Source: Streptomyces ossamyceticus (GTDB lineage: Bacteria > Actinomycetota > Actinomycetes > Streptomycetales > Streptomycetaceae). From it: DNA of 33,839 bases. Of this stretch, positions 1 to 8,733 are shown piece by piece (within the stretch, counting starts at the first letter, position 1; each line of letters starts with the position of its first letter). The notes under the pieces are model-generated. The model worked only from the letters and a program-made list of their open reading frames with translations, was not told where the DNA came from and did not search any database. The position numbers were made by a program, and so were the translations under genes. The stretch spans positions 1 through 33,839 of the forward strand of contig NZ_LIQX01000025.1 in the NCBI RefSeq assembly GCF_001418475.1. Direction: 5' to 3'.

Positions 1-882
1 CGCCGCCAGCCGGTCCACGCGTTGCAGGACGGCGGCGGCGACGGTCGCGGGGACCCCGGCGTCGAGGGAACCGGTGACCGTCCAGCCGGAGGCGCCGTCC
101 CGGACGAGGCTGCCGCCGTCCACCATGGCCCGCAGCAGTTCCTCCACCACGAACGGGACGCCCTCGGAGACGGCGTGCAGCCGGTCCAGCACGGCCGCGG
201 GCACCTCGTCGGCGTCGCCGTGGCCGAGACAGCGGGCGGCCAGCTCGGCGGTGCCGGCGGGCCCGAGACGGGCGAGGCGCAGCGTGCGGGCGGTGCGGCG
301 GGACGCGGCGGCCTCGACCAGGTCGAGGGCGGGACCGGGTTCGCCGCGCAACGTGGCCAGCAGGACAGCCCGTTGGCCGGTGAGGTTGTCGGCCAGATAG
401 TCGACGATGGCGAGGGTGTCGGCGTCCGCGTCGTGCAGGTCCTCCAGCACCAGCACACAGCCACCGTCACGGCCCAGTACCGCCAGGAGCCTCAACACCG
501 CCTCGGCGTACCCGACCAGGGGCGCCCCGTCCTCCGGCGCGAGTCCGCACAGCCGGGACAGCAGGGGTTCGTAGAGGCCGAGGTCACCGTCCGAGGGAGC
601 GCCCGCCCCGCGCAGCGCGGAGAACACGGCCTCCGCGAGCGGGCGCAGCGGCACGGCGCGCCCGGCGGACGCCGCCCGTCCGCGCAGTACACGTGCCCCG
701 GCGTGCGCCGCGGCGGACGCCGCCTCCTCGACGAGCCGGGACTTGCCGATGCCGGGCTCGCCGAGCACGAACACCGACGTGCCCCGCCCCTCGCGGGCCG
801 CGCCTACGGCGGCGGCCAGAAGGTCCCGCTCCGCCTCCCTGCCGACCAGCGCGGGCGCCGACAGTGATGAGAACGACGACAC
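1..882 (-). CDS. AAA-ATPase transcriptional regulator, LuxR/LAL-like (N-terminal part, truncated by window)
   Basis: The minus strand is open from a GTG at 882 to the left edge, giving 294 residues with the C-terminus outside the window. It begins with a short leader followed by LVGREAERDLL, typical of the AAA_16 module in large ATP-binding LuxR (LAL or MalT-like) regulators. A Walker A motif GEPGIGKSR lies at residues 41-49 and a Walker B motif VLVLEDLHDAD around residue 148, followed by SRRTARTLRLARL and EGVPFVVEELLRA, which resemble the lid region of this family. The start is supported by AGGGAG seven bases upstream. Family members normally carry TPR-like repeats and a C-terminal LuxR helix-turn-helix, which cannot be checked here. 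An adenylate-cyclase-type ATPase or another AAA_16 regulator remains possible. It is divergent from the lipoprotein gene. Confidence 0.8.
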   Translation of the reverse strand, partial: MSSFSSLSAPALVGREAERDLLAAAVGAAREGRGTSVFVLGEPGIGKSRLVEEAASAAAHAGARVLRGRAASAGRAVPLRPLAEAVFSALRGAGAPSDGDLGLYEPLLSRLCGLAPEDGAPLVGYAEAVLRLLAVLGRDGGCVLVLEDLHDADADTLAIVDYLADNLTGQRAVLLATLRGEPGPALDLVEAAASRRTARTLRLARLGPAGTAELAARCLGHGDADEVPAAVLDRLHAVSEGVPFVVEELLRAMVDGGSLVRDGASGWTVTGSLDAGVPATVAAAVLQRVDRLAA

Positions 883-1032
883 CTCAAGGCTCCCTGCGCC
901 GCGTCGAATACGCCTTCGAGGCGTACAGGTTAGTACCCGTGTTCACCGAGGCCGCACAACTATATGGGGGATCTTCCCCGATGGCCGGGGGCCCGGTGCC
1001 GGGGCAGGCTTCCTACCGGCAGGGCAGGGGGA

Positions 1033-1061
1033 CAGGGCATGGCCTGGGGGGACATGCCCTG
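1033..1061. repeat. Inverted repeat upstream of lipoprotein gene
   Basis: The arms CAGGGCATG (1033-1041) and CATGCCCTG (1053-1061) are perfect 9-bp complements around an 11-base loop, ending 34 bases before the lipoprotein start. Surrounding GGCAGGGCA and TGCCCTGCCTGCC sequence extends the symmetry imperfectly. It could be an operator in the divergent promoter region or a 5' UTR hairpin. Nothing else in the 213-base gap is identifiable with confidence except a small hairpin, TACGCCT/AGGCGTA, at 909-925. Confidence 0.5.
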
Positions 1062-1095
1062 CCTGCCGCTTTATCCGTCGTGCTGGGAGGTCGTC

Positions 1096-1734
1096 ATGCA
1101 GGGTGCCCGGATGTGGGCCGTCGCCGGGGTGCTGGGCGTGGCCCTGTGCGGGTGTTCGTCGTCCACCGGGTCCACGGGAGCGGGCAGCGGCGGCGGGTCG
1201 TCGTCGGGCGGGGCCGCGGCGGACACGCCCGAGGTGCCGGTGACCACCCAGGACCTGGAGCGGGTCTGCTCCGACGGGCTCGGCTTCAAGGGACTGCCGG
1301 CCTACGACCGCGCGAAGAAGTCCGTGCACCCGGCGCAGCTGATGCGGAGCGACGGCGACGACGACGGCTGGACGAGCAGCGTGCCCTCCGACGGCGACTT
1401 CCCCAAGGGCTGGTTCCTGGACTACATGGACAAGCCGGAGAAGGCCGAACTGGTCGTCTGCGTCGAGCGCACCAAGGCCACCGCGACCGGCAAGGTGTGC
1501 GACATGGAGGCCGACGGCAAGCCGCTGAAGATCAAGACGTACAACACCACGTACCGGCTGCGGGTAGTCGAGGCGCGCACCGGCAAGGAGCAGTACACGT
1601 ACACCGGCAAGGTCGAGTCCGACGAGTGCCCGTACTACATCCTCACCTCGAAGGGCGAGGACGCGGACAAGTACTACAACGAGGTGCGCCCCGAGGACTA
1701 CCGCAAGCGCGTCAAGCCGTACATCGTCCCGTAG
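1096..1734 (+). CDS. Putative secreted lipoprotein
   Basis: This encodes a 212-residue exported protein. The N-terminus MQGARMWAVAGVLGVALCGC is a lipoprotein signal peptide with a lipobox LCGC and the lipidated cysteine at residue 20. It is followed by a flexible Ser/Gly/Thr-rich linker and a mature domain rich in Lys, Asp, Tyr and Glu. Four further cysteines (in RVCSDG, VVCVE, KVCDME and DECPYY) could form two disulfides outside the membrane. I chose the ATG at 1096 because GGGAGG sits five bases upstream and the signal peptide begins there; an upstream in-frame ATG at 964 would add residues that do not look like a signal sequence. I do not recognise the mature domain. It resembles the many small Streptomyces surface lipoproteins of unknown function. 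Maturation would require Lgt, encoded at 32685. Confidence 0.85.
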   Translation: MQGARMWAVAGVLGVALCGCSSSTGSTGAGSGGGSSSGGAAADTPEVPVTTQDLERVCSDGLGFKGLPAYDRAKKSVHPAQLMRSDGDDDGWTSSVPSDGDFPKGWFLDYMDKPEKAELVVCVERTKATATGKVCDMEADGKPLKIKTYNTTYRLRVVEARTGKEQYTYTGKVESDECPYYILTSKGEDADKYYNEVRPEDYRKRVKPYIVP

Positions 1735-1824
1735 CCCGTACATCGCCCCGTAACCCGGCCGGCGTCCGCCGGGCCCTTCGCCGGGCTCTCTGTCTCCGCC
1801 GGCCTCGTGTCGCGGGCGGGCCGT

Positions 1825-1866
1825 GCGGGCGGGTGTTCCTGGCGGCCTCCGGGAACACCCGCCCGC
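1825..1866. terminator. Bidirectional terminator between convergent genes
   Basis: The 15-base arms GCGGGCGGGTGTTCC (1825-1839) and GGAACACCCGCCCGC (1852-1866) are perfectly complementary with a 12-base loop. They lie between the 3' ends of the convergent lipoprotein and DsbA-like genes. There is no T-tract, as is common in high-GC terminators. Confidence 0.85.
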
Positions 1867-1894
1867 CCCACGGCGAACGGCACGGGGTCGGGCG

Positions 1895-2695
1895 TTACTT
1901 GGTGACGCCCGCGTCCTTCAGGGACTTCTCCCAGTCGGCGACCGAGGACGGGTTGCCGACCGTCTTGTCGTTGATCTTGATGGTGGGGGTCGACTGGACG
2001 CCCTCGGCGTTGTCGAAGGACTTGCTCATCTTCATCGCCCAGGCGTCGTAGGTGCCCTTCTCCACGGCGTCCTGGAACTTCTTGTTGTTCTTCAGCGCGT
2101 CCACCGTGTTCGCCACCTTGATCAGGTAGCTGTCGTCGGCGAACTTGTCGGTCGTCTCCTCCGGGTGGTACTTCGCGGAGTACAGCGCGGCCTTGTAGTC
2201 GAGGAACGCCTCGGGGCTGACGTTCAGGGCGGCGCCCAGCGCGCTCAGCGCGTTCTTCGAGCCCTCGCCGCTGAGTTTGTCGTCAAGGAAGGTGCCGAGG
2301 GTGAAGGACAGCTTGTAGTCGCCGTCCTGCATGCCCTTGTCGACCGTCTCACCGACCGTCTGCTCGAACTGGGCGCAGGCGGGGCAGCGCGGGTCCTCGT
2401 ACAGGTGGACCACGTTGTCGGTCTTGGAGTCGCCGATCACGACCGTGGCGCCGTTCGCGCCGGAGGTGTTGGCGGGCTTGACCACCGTGGCGTCGGCGGC
2501 GGCCTCCCACTTGGTGGGCTTGCCGGTCTGCACGACGGCGTAGCCGATGCCGCCGGCCGCCGCGAGGACCGCGACGACGGAGGCCGCCACGATCGCCTGC
2601 CGCCTGACCTTCGCGCGCTTGGCCTGACGCTCGCGCTCCAGGCGCAGCCGCTCGCGCGCCGCCGACTTCGCCGTCTGGCTGTTCCGCTTGCTCAT
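1895..2695 (-). CDS. Membrane-anchored DsbA-family thioredoxin-like protein
   Basis: A 266-residue protein with a basic cytoplasmic N-terminus, one membrane helix at about residues 34-55, and an extracytoplasmic DsbA/thioredoxin_4 domain. The redox motif CPAC is at residues 104-107 in EDPRCPACAQFE, and a probable cis-proline loop is in QSTPTIKIND near the C-terminus. The expected role is thiol-disulfide exchange on exported proteins outside the membrane. The ATG at 2695 has AGGGAG nine bases upstream and begins MSKRNSQTAK. Further upstream in-frame starts extend into sequence without membrane or family features. A paralogue with the same architecture is encoded at 31782-32558. The membrane protein gene upstream at 2807-3493 is on the same strand, 111 bases away. 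Confidence 0.9.
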   Translation of the reverse strand: MSKRNSQTAKSAARERLRLERERQAKRAKVRRQAIVAASVVAVLAAAGGIGYAVVQTGKPTKWEAAADATVVKPANTSGANGATVVIGDSKTDNVVHLYEDPRCPACAQFEQTVGETVDKGMQDGDYKLSFTLGTFLDDKLSGEGSKNALSALGAALNVSPEAFLDYKAALYSAKYHPEETTDKFADDSYLIKVANTVDALKNNKKFQDAVEKGTYDAWAMKMSKSFDNAEGVQSTPTIKINDKTVGNPSSVADWEKSLKDAGVTK

Positions 2696-2719
2696 GTGGG
2701 TGAACTCCCTGGAAAACAC

Positions 2720-2735
2720 GCACACCTGGGTGTGC
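2720..2735. repeat. Short inverted repeat in the 5' region of the DsbA-like gene
   Basis: GCACACC (2720-2726) and GGTGTGC (2729-2735) form a 7-bp inverted repeat with a two-base centre, 25 bases upstream of the minus-strand start at 2695. It could be a protein-binding site. The rest of the 111-base gap shows no clear promoter. Confidence 0.4.
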
Positions 2736-2806
2736 GGGATACGTGGATGGACTGCTCGTGCTCGGCGGCGCTCGGGAGCCCGTGGCTCACCGAACACCCG
2801 GAGGGG

Positions 2807-3493
2807 TCACGCGAAGGTGACCGAGCACGGCGGCCCGCGCCGCCCCAGGGAGTGGGCGAGGAGAAGGGTGCGGGCGGTGGACCCGCGGTGCGCGGTGCGC
2901 GTCGGCCGCTGCTTCGCCGGGGCGCACCGCGGCGTGAGCGCGGCGACCGCGAGGAGCAGGGGCCGGAAACCGGCGGCGACGGCGGCGCCGAGGAGCTGGG
3001 CCAGCGCCCGCTCGCCGCGGCGCAGCCAGGCGGCGGCCAGCAGCCCCACACCGATGTGCGCGGCGAGCAGCAGCCAGGCGGCGGCCGGTCCCGCGCCCGA
3101 CAGCAGCGCGGCCGCCTGGTCGGAGCCACCGGTGACGCGCGCCAGCGGGGCACCGATGGCGCCACCGCACAGCACGTCCAGACCGACCTGGCGCAGCGGA
3201 CCCGTGACCGGGCCGCCCGCCTCGCCGTAACAGGCGTGCTGACCGGTCGTGAACACCGTGTCCGCCGCCAGCTCCAGGGGGATCAGCACGGCGGCGATCC
3301 GTCCGAAGCCGCGCTCACGGCGGCCCGCCAGCGCGAACGCGACGACATAGACGGCGGCGGTGATCGCGGCCACGCCGGCCAGCGGCAGCGGGGCCCGGGA
3401 CAGCAGGACGTGCGACGCGGTGCTGAGTGTCACGACGAGTGCCGTGAACAGCGCCGCGCGCACGGCTCTGAGATGCGTCCCGGATATGTCCAT
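2807..3493 (-). CDS. Hypothetical multi-pass membrane protein
   Basis: A 228-residue, Ala/Leu/Val-rich protein with four or five predicted membrane helices (for example ALFTALVVTLSTASHVLL, ITAAVYVVAFALAG, WLLLAAHIGVGLLAAAWL and LLGAAVAAGFRPLLLAVAAL). A loop with two cysteines (QHACYGEAGG and DVLCGGA) lies in the middle. The tail is basic and Pro/Arg-rich, ending with LGRRGPPCSVTFA. The ATG at 3493 has no good ribosome-binding site; a later GTG start is possible but would cut into the first helix. I do not recognise a named family. Many actinobacterial membrane proteins with an RRGPP-type tail exist without known function. It lies just upstream of, and on the same strand as, the DsbA-like gene, so a link to envelope redox or metal handling is conceivable but only inferred. 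Confidence 0.7.
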   Translation of the reverse strand: MDISGTHLRAVRAALFTALVVTLSTASHVLLSRAPLPLAGVAAITAAVYVVAFALAGRRERGFGRIAAVLIPLELAADTVFTTGQHACYGEAGGPVTGPLRQVGLDVLCGGAIGAPLARVTGGSDQAAALLSGAGPAAAWLLLAAHIGVGLLAAAWLRRGERALAQLLGAAVAAGFRPLLLAVAALTPRCAPAKQRPTRTAHRGSTARTLLLAHSLGRRGPPCSVTFA

Positions 3494-3564
3494 ACCGCTG
3501 GAGAGTGTCCCACGGACCCCCGTAAGAGAGCCTTAAAGACAGCCTGTGCACTCCCTTACAGGCG

Positions 3565-3600
3565 CGGGATCCGGCCGATCACAGTCCCGGGATCCGGCCG
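3565..3600. repeat. 13-bp direct repeat across the DUF2252 stop codon
   Basis: CGGGATCCGGCCG occurs at 3565-3577 and again at 3588-3600. The second copy codes for the last residues of the DUF2252 protein; the first lies just beyond its stop codon. This looks like a small local duplication of the gene's 3' end. Confidence 0.6.
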
Positions 3601-4937
3601 TTGCGGAACAGGTCCACGAAGATCTGGTGGTCGGTACGCGCGCGTGCGCCGTAGCGGTGCGCGAAGTCCACCAGCAGGGGAGCGAAGCCCGGCTCGTCGG
3701 CGGCGATCGCCGCGTCGATGGCCCGCTCCGTGGAGAACGGCACCAGGGACTGGCCGGAGAGGTCGTCCGCCGCCGCGTGCATCGTCGCCGTGGCCCGGCC
3801 GAGGTCGGCGACGACCGCCGCGATCTCCTCCGGGTCGTCGATGTCGCCCCAGTCCAGGTCCACCGCGTACGGCGACACCTCGGCGACCAGCTGGCCCGCG
3901 CCGTCCAGTTCGGTCCAGCCGAGCCACGGGTCGGCGTGCGCCTGGAGGGCGCGCTGGGAGATCACCGTGCGGTGGCCCTCGTGCTGGAAGTAGTCCTGGA
4001 TGCGCTCGTCGGTGATGTGGCGGGAGACGGCCGGGGTCTGGGCCTGCTTGATGTAGATCACCACATCGTTCTCCAGGGCGTCGGTGGCGCCCTCCAGCAG
4101 GATGTTGTACGACGGCAGCCCCGCCGAGCCGATGCCGATGCCGCGGCGGCCCACGACGTCCTTCACCCGGTACGAGTCGGGGCGGGTCAGGGAGGACTCC
4201 GGGAGGGTCTCCAGATAGCCGTCGAAGGCGGCCAGCACCTTGTAGCGCGTGGCCGCGTCCAGCTCGATGGAGCCGCCGCCGGGCGCGAAACGGCGCTCGA
4301 AGTCACGGATCTCGGTCATCGAGTCGAGCAGCCCGAAACGCGTCAGCGAACGCGCGTCGCGCAGCGCCCCGAGCAGCGGGCCCTGCGCGGTGTCCAGGGT
4401 GAACGGCGGCACCTCGTCCCGCTTGGCGCCCGTCGCGACCGCGTGGATCCGCTCGCGGTAGGCGGCCGCGTACACGTTCACCAGTTCCGTGATCTGCTCG
4501 TCGGCGAGCGCCTTCGCGTACCCGATGAGCGCCACCGAGGCGGCGAAGCGCTTCAGGTCCCAGGTGAAGGGGCCCACATAGGCCTCGTCGAAGTCGTTCA
4601 CGTTGAAGATCAGACGGCCCGTGGAGTCCATGTACGTGCCGAAGTTCTCCGCGTGCAGGTCGCCGTGGATCCACACGCGCGAGGTGCGCTCGTCCAGGTA
4701 GGGACCCAGGGCGCCGGTGCCCTCGGCGCCGCCGCCCCAGCCGGAGGTCGCCTCGCTCAGGTCGTGGTAGAAGAGGCACGCCGTACCCCGGTAGAACGCG
4801 AAGGCCGAGGCCGCCATCTTCCGGAACTTCACGCGGAACGCGGCCGGGTCGGCGGCCAGGAGCCGGCCGAAGGCGGTGTCGAAGACGGCGAGGATCTCCT
4901 CGCCGCGTCGCTCGTCGTTGAGCTGCGGAACCGACAT
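3579..4937 (-). CDS. DUF2252 family protein (kinase-like fold)
   Basis: A 452-residue soluble protein of the DUF2252 family. It has HGDLHAENF at residues 91-99, followed by NVNDFDEAYVGP and WDLKRFAASVAL. This arrangement resembles the catalytic HGDxxxxN and metal-binding D-x-D elements of aminoglycoside phosphotransferase and other kinase-like folds, so phosphotransfer to a small molecule is plausible, but no substrate is established. The length is normal for the family. The ATG at 4937 has AGGAGG nine bases upstream, a strong ribosome-binding site. The gene is divergent from dnaE across a 226-base gap. In other Streptomyces I recall the same gene sitting next to dnaE, which suggests stable neighbourhood rather than shared function. 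Confidence 0.88.
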   Translation of the reverse strand: MSVPQLNDERRGEEILAVFDTAFGRLLAADPAAFRVKFRKMAASAFAFYRGTACLFYHDLSEATSGWGGGAEGTGALGPYLDERTSRVWIHGDLHAENFGTYMDSTGRLIFNVNDFDEAYVGPFTWDLKRFAASVALIGYAKALADEQITELVNVYAAAYRERIHAVATGAKRDEVPPFTLDTAQGPLLGALRDARSLTRFGLLDSMTEIRDFERRFAPGGGSIELDAATRYKVLAAFDGYLETLPESSLTRPDSYRVKDVVGRRGIGIGSAGLPSYNILLEGATDALENDVVIYIKQAQTPAVSRHITDERIQDYFQHEGHRTVISQRALQAHADPWLGWTELDGAGQLVAEVSPYAVDLDWGDIDDPEEIAAVVADLGRATATMHAAADDLSGQSLVPFSTERAIDAAIAADEPGFAPLLVDFAHRYGARARTDHQIFVDLFRNGRIPGL

Positions 4938-5051
4938 CGCTGGGTGCCTCCTGGTACATGACGAATGGGACGGCTGGTCCGTCCCCTGGGCAACGTCCGG
5001 GGGTGCGCGGGAGTGCCCGCGACTCCTTCACGAAAGGTACGGGGGAGAGCC

Positions 5052-5080
5052 CTCACGGTGTCAGTGCCGAGGCATAGACT
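5052..5080 (+). promoter_or_regulatory. Candidate dnaE promoter
   Basis: CTCACG (5052-5057) and TAGACT (5075-5080) are separated by 17 bases and resemble a HrdB-type vegetative promoter, with the -10 close to TAGAPuT and a weak -35. The dnaE start lies 83 bases downstream. The rest of the 226-base divergent gap shows no other clear signal. Confidence 0.4.
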
Positions 5081-5163
5081 TCGACGCTGTCCCCCAGACT
5101 GTCCGCAGCCCGTGGGGCAGCCGTTCACGCCTGTTTTCCCTGTGTCCCCTGGAGGCCGAAGCC

Positions 5164-8100
5164 GTGTCAAAGCCGCCGTTCACGCACCTGCACGTCCACA
5201 CCCAGTACTCGCTGCTGGACGGTGCCGCGCGGCTCAAGGACATGTTCGACGCGTGCAACGAGATGGGCATGACCCACATCGCCATGTCCGACCACGGCAA
5301 CCTGCACGGGGCGTACGACTTCTTCCACTCCGCGAAGAAGGCGGGCGTCACCCCGATCATCGGCATCGAGGCGTACGTCGCCCCCGAGTCCCGCCGCAAC
5401 AAGCGCAAGATCCAGTGGGGCCAGCCGCACCAGAAGCGGGACGACGTCTCCGGTTCCGGTGGTTACACGCACAAGACGATCTGGGCGGCGAACAAGACCG
5501 GCCTGCACAACCTCTTCAAGCTCTCCTCCGACGCGTACGCCGAGGGCTGGCTGCAGAAGTGGCCCCGGATGGACAAGGAGACCATCTCCCAGTGGTCCGA
5601 GGGGCTCATCGCCTCCACCGGCTGCCCCTCCGGCGAGCTGCAGACCCGGCTGCGCCTCGGCCAGTTCGACGAGGCCCTGAAGTCGGCCGCCGAGTACCAG
5701 GACATCTTCGGCAAGGACCGGTACTTCCTGGAGCTGATGGACCACGGCATCGAGATCGAGCACCGGGTGCGCGACGGCCTGCTGGAGATCGGCAAGAAGC
5801 TCGGCATCCCCCCGCTGGTCACCAACGACTCGCACTACACGTACGCGCACGAGGCGACCGCGCACGACGCGCTGCTGTGCATCCAGACCGGCAAGAACCT
5901 CTCCGACCCGGACCGCTTCAGGTTCGACGGCACCGGCTACTACCTGAAGTCCACGGACGAGATGTACGCCATCGACTCCTCGGACGCCTGGCAGGAGGGC
6001 TGCGCCAACACCCTGCTGGTCGCCGAGCAGATCGACACCACGGGCATGTTCGAGGCCCGGAACCTGATGCCGAAGTTCGACATCCCCGAGGGGTACACCG
6101 AGGTCAGCTGGTTCCGCGAGGAGACCATGCGCGGCATGCACCGCCGCTTCCCGGACGGCATCCCGGACGACCGCATGAAGCAGGTCGAGTACGAGATGGA
6201 CACCATCATCTCGATGGGCTTCCCGGGCTACTTCCTCGTGGTCGCCGACTTCATCATGTGGGCCAAGAAGCAGGGCATCGCGGTCGGCCCCGGCCGTGGC
6301 TCCGCGGCCGGCTCGATCGTCGCGTACGCCATGGGCATCACCGACCTCGACCCCATCCCGCACGGCCTGATCTTCGAGCGGTTCCTCAACCCCGAGCGCA
6401 TCTCCATGCCCGATGTCGACATCGACTTCGACGAGCGCAGGCGCGTCGAGGTGATCCGGTACGTGACGGAGAAGTACGGCGCCGACAAGGTCGCCATGAT
6501 CGGCACCTACGGCAAGATCAAGGCGAAGAACGCCATCAAGGACTCCGCGCGCGTGCTGGGCTACCCGTACGCGATGGGCGACCGGCTCACCAAGGCCATG
6601 CCCGCCGACGTCCTCGGCAAGGGCATCGATCTCAACGGCATCACCGACCCCTCCCACCCGCGCTACAGCGAGGCGGGCGAGATCCGGGCGATGTACGAGA
6701 ACGAACCGGACGTGAAGAAGGTCATCGACACCGCCAAGGGCGTCGAGGGCCTGGTCCGGCAGATGGGTGTGCACGCGGCCGGCGTGATCATGTCCAGCGA
6801 GCCCATCGTCGACCACGCCCCGATCTGGGTGCGGCACACCGACGGCGTGACCATCACCCAGTGGGACTACCCGCAGTGCGAGTCGCTCGGCCTGCTGAAG
6901 ATGGACTTCCTCGGCCTGCGCAACCTCACGATCATGGACGACGCCATCAAGATGGTGAAGGCCAACAAGGGCATCGACCTGGAGATGCTCTCGCTCCCGC
7001 TGGACGACCCCAAGACCTTCGAACTGCTCTGCCGCGGTGACACGCTCGGTGTCTTCCAGTTCGACGGCGGCCCGATGCGCTCGCTGCTCCGCCAGATGCA
7101 GCCCGACAACTTCGAGGACATCTCCGCCGTCTCGGCCCTGTACCGGCCCGGCCCGATGGGCATGAACTCGCACATCAACTACGCCGAGCGCAAGAACGGC
7201 CGCCAGGAGATCACACCGATCCACAAGGAGCTGGAGGAGCCGCTCCAGGAGGTCCTCGCGGTCACCTACGGCCTGATCGTCTACCAGGAGCAGGTGCAGA
7301 AGGCGGCCCAGATCATCGCCGGGTACTCCCTCGGCGAGGCCGACATCCTCCGCCGTGTGATGGGCAAGAAGAAGCCCGAGGAACTGGCGAAGAACTTCAC
7401 CATCTTCCAGGCCGGCGCCCAGAAGAACGGCTACAGCGACGAGGCCATCCAGGCCCTGTGGGACGTACTGGTCCCCTTCGCCGGCTACGCCTTCAACAAG
7501 GCCCACTCCGCCGCGTACGGCCTGGTCTCCTACTGGACGGCGTACCTCAAGGCCAACTACCCGGCCGAGTACATGGCCGCGCTGCTCACCTCGGTCAAGG
7601 ACGACAAGGACAAGTCGGCGGTCTACCTCAACGAGTGCCGGCGCATGAAGATCAAGGTGCTCCCGCCGAACGTCAACGAGTCCGAGCAGAACTTCGCCGC
7701 CCAGGGCGACGACGTGATCCTCTTCGGCCTCTCCGCCGTCCGCAACGTCGGGACGAACGTGGTGGAGTCGATCATCCGCAGCCGCAAGGCCAAGGGGAAG
7801 TACGCCTCCTTCCCGGACTACCTCGACAAGGTCGAGGCGGTCGCCTGCAACAAGCGGACCACGGAGTCGCTGATCAAGGCGGGCGCCTTCGACTCCATGG
7901 GGCACACCCGCAAGGGCCTCACCGCGCACTTCGACCCGATGATCGACAACGTGGTCGCGGTCAAGCGCAAGGAGGCCGAGGGCCAGTTCGACCTCTTCGG
8001 CGGCATGGGCGAGGACGACAGCAGCGAGCCGGGCTTCGGGCTCGACGTGGAGTTCACCACCGACGAGTGGGACAAGACCTATCTCCTCGCCCAGGAGCGG

Positions 8101-8703
8101 GAGATGCTCGGTCTCTACGTCTCCGACCACCCCCTCTTCGGCCTGGAGCACGTGCTCGCCGACAAGGCCGACGCGGGCATCGCCCAGCTCACCGGCGGTG
8201 AGCACGCGGACGGCGCGGTCGTCACCATCGGCGGCATCATCTCCGGCCTCCAGCGCAAGATGACCAAGCAGGGCAACGCCTGGGCCATCGCCACCGTCGA
8301 GGACCTCGCCGGCTCCATCGAATGCATGTTCTTCCCGGCGACCTACCAGCTGGTCTCGACCCAGCTCGTCGAGGACGCCGTCGTCTTCGTCAAGGGCCGC
8401 CTCGACAAGCGCGAGGACGTCCCCCGGCTCGTCGCGATGGAGCTCCAGGTCCCCGACCTGTCCAACGCGGGCGCCAACGCGCCCGTGATCCTCACCATCC
8501 CCGCCACCCGGGTGACCCCGCCCATGGTGAGCCGGCTCGGCGAGATCCTCACCCACCACAAGGGCGAGAGCGAGGTGCGCATCCGGCTCCAGGGGCCCAC
8601 CAAGACCACGGTGCTCCGCCTCGACCGGCACCGGGTGAAGCCGGACCCGGCCCTCTTCGGCGACCTGAAGGTACTGCTCGGCCCGTCCTGCCTGGCCGGC
8701 TGA
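5164..8703 (+). CDS. dnaE: DNA polymerase III alpha subunit (replicative DnaE1)
   Basis: The 1179-residue catalytic subunit of the chromosomal replicase. The N-terminal PHP domain begins HLHVHTQYSLLDG (residues 8-20), with further metal-ligand motifs SDHGN at 42-46, E69 and TNDSH at 220-224. The polymerase active site shows PDVDIDFD, with catalytic aspartates D419 and D421, and the third aspartate D581 in LKMDFLGLR. A likely sliding-clamp motif QFDLF is at 941-945, and an OB-fold near 1015-1065 (VVTIGGIISGLQRK) is followed by the C-terminal tau-binding region. Size and the presence of the C-terminal domains favour the essential DnaE1 over the error-prone DnaE2. The GTG at 5164 has GGAGG eight bases upstream and starts exactly at the conserved PHP N-terminus. 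Confidence 0.98.
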   Translation: MSKPPFTHLHVHTQYSLLDGAARLKDMFDACNEMGMTHIAMSDHGNLHGAYDFFHSAKKAGVTPIIGIEAYVAPESRRNKRKIQWGQPHQKRDDVSGSGGYTHKTIWAANKTGLHNLFKLSSDAYAEGWLQKWPRMDKETISQWSEGLIASTGCPSGELQTRLRLGQFDEALKSAAEYQDIFGKDRYFLELMDHGIEIEHRVRDGLLEIGKKLGIPPLVTNDSHYTYAHEATAHDALLCIQTGKNLSDPDRFRFDGTGYYLKSTDEMYAIDSSDAWQEGCANTLLVAEQIDTTGMFEARNLMPKFDIPEGYTEVSWFREETMRGMHRRFPDGIPDDRMKQVEYEMDTIISMGFPGYFLVVADFIMWAKKQGIAVGPGRGSAAGSIVAYAMGITDLDPIPHGLIFERFLNPERISMPDVDIDFDERRRVEVIRYVTEKYGADKVAMIGTYGKIKAKNAIKDSARVLGYPYAMGDRLTKAMPADVLGKGIDLNGITDPSHPRYSEAGEIRAMYENEPDVKKVIDTAKGVEGLVRQMGVHAAGVIMSSEPIVDHAPIWVRHTDGVTITQWDYPQCESLGLLKMDFLGLRNLTIMDDAIKMVKANKGIDLEMLSLPLDDPKTFELLCRGDTLGVFQFDGGPMRSLLRQMQPDNFEDISAVSALYRPGPMGMNSHINYAERKNGRQEITPIHKELEEPLQEVLAVTYGLIVYQEQVQKAAQIIAGYSLGEADILRRVMGKKKPEELAKNFTIFQAGAQKNGYSDEAIQALWDVLVPFAGYAFNKAHSAAYGLVSYWTAYLKANYPAEYMAALLTSVKDDKDKSAVYLNECRRMKIKVLPPNVNESEQNFAAQGDDVILFGLSAVRNVGTNVVESIIRSRKAKGKYASFPDYLDKVEAVACNKRTTESLIKAGAFDSMGHTRKGLTAHFDPMIDNVVAVKRKEAEGQFDLFGGMGEDDSSEPGFGLDVEFTTDEWDKTYLLAQEREMLGLYVSDHPLFGLEHVLADKADAGIAQLTGGEHADGAVVTIGGIISGLQRKMTKQGNAWAIATVEDLAGSIECMFFPATYQLVSTQLVEDAVVFVKGRLDKREDVPRLVAMELQVPDLSNAGANAPVILTIPATRVTPPMVSRLGEILTHHKGESEVRIRLQGPTKTTVLRLDRHRVKPDPALFGDLKVLLGPSCLAG

Positions 8704-8733
8704 GCCCCCGGCGGACCGAGGGGCGTGATCGCG

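Noticed and set aside
22..867. Plus-strand open frame at the left edge
   Set aside because: It is the shadow of the minus-strand AAA-ATPase frame, which shows Walker A and B motifs; the plus-strand product is a Gly/Arg-rich composition artefact.
4876..5163. 96-codon upstream extension of dnaE
   Set aside because: It overlaps the divergent gene start and promoter region; the GTG at 5164 has a strong ribosome site and matches the conserved DnaE N-terminus.
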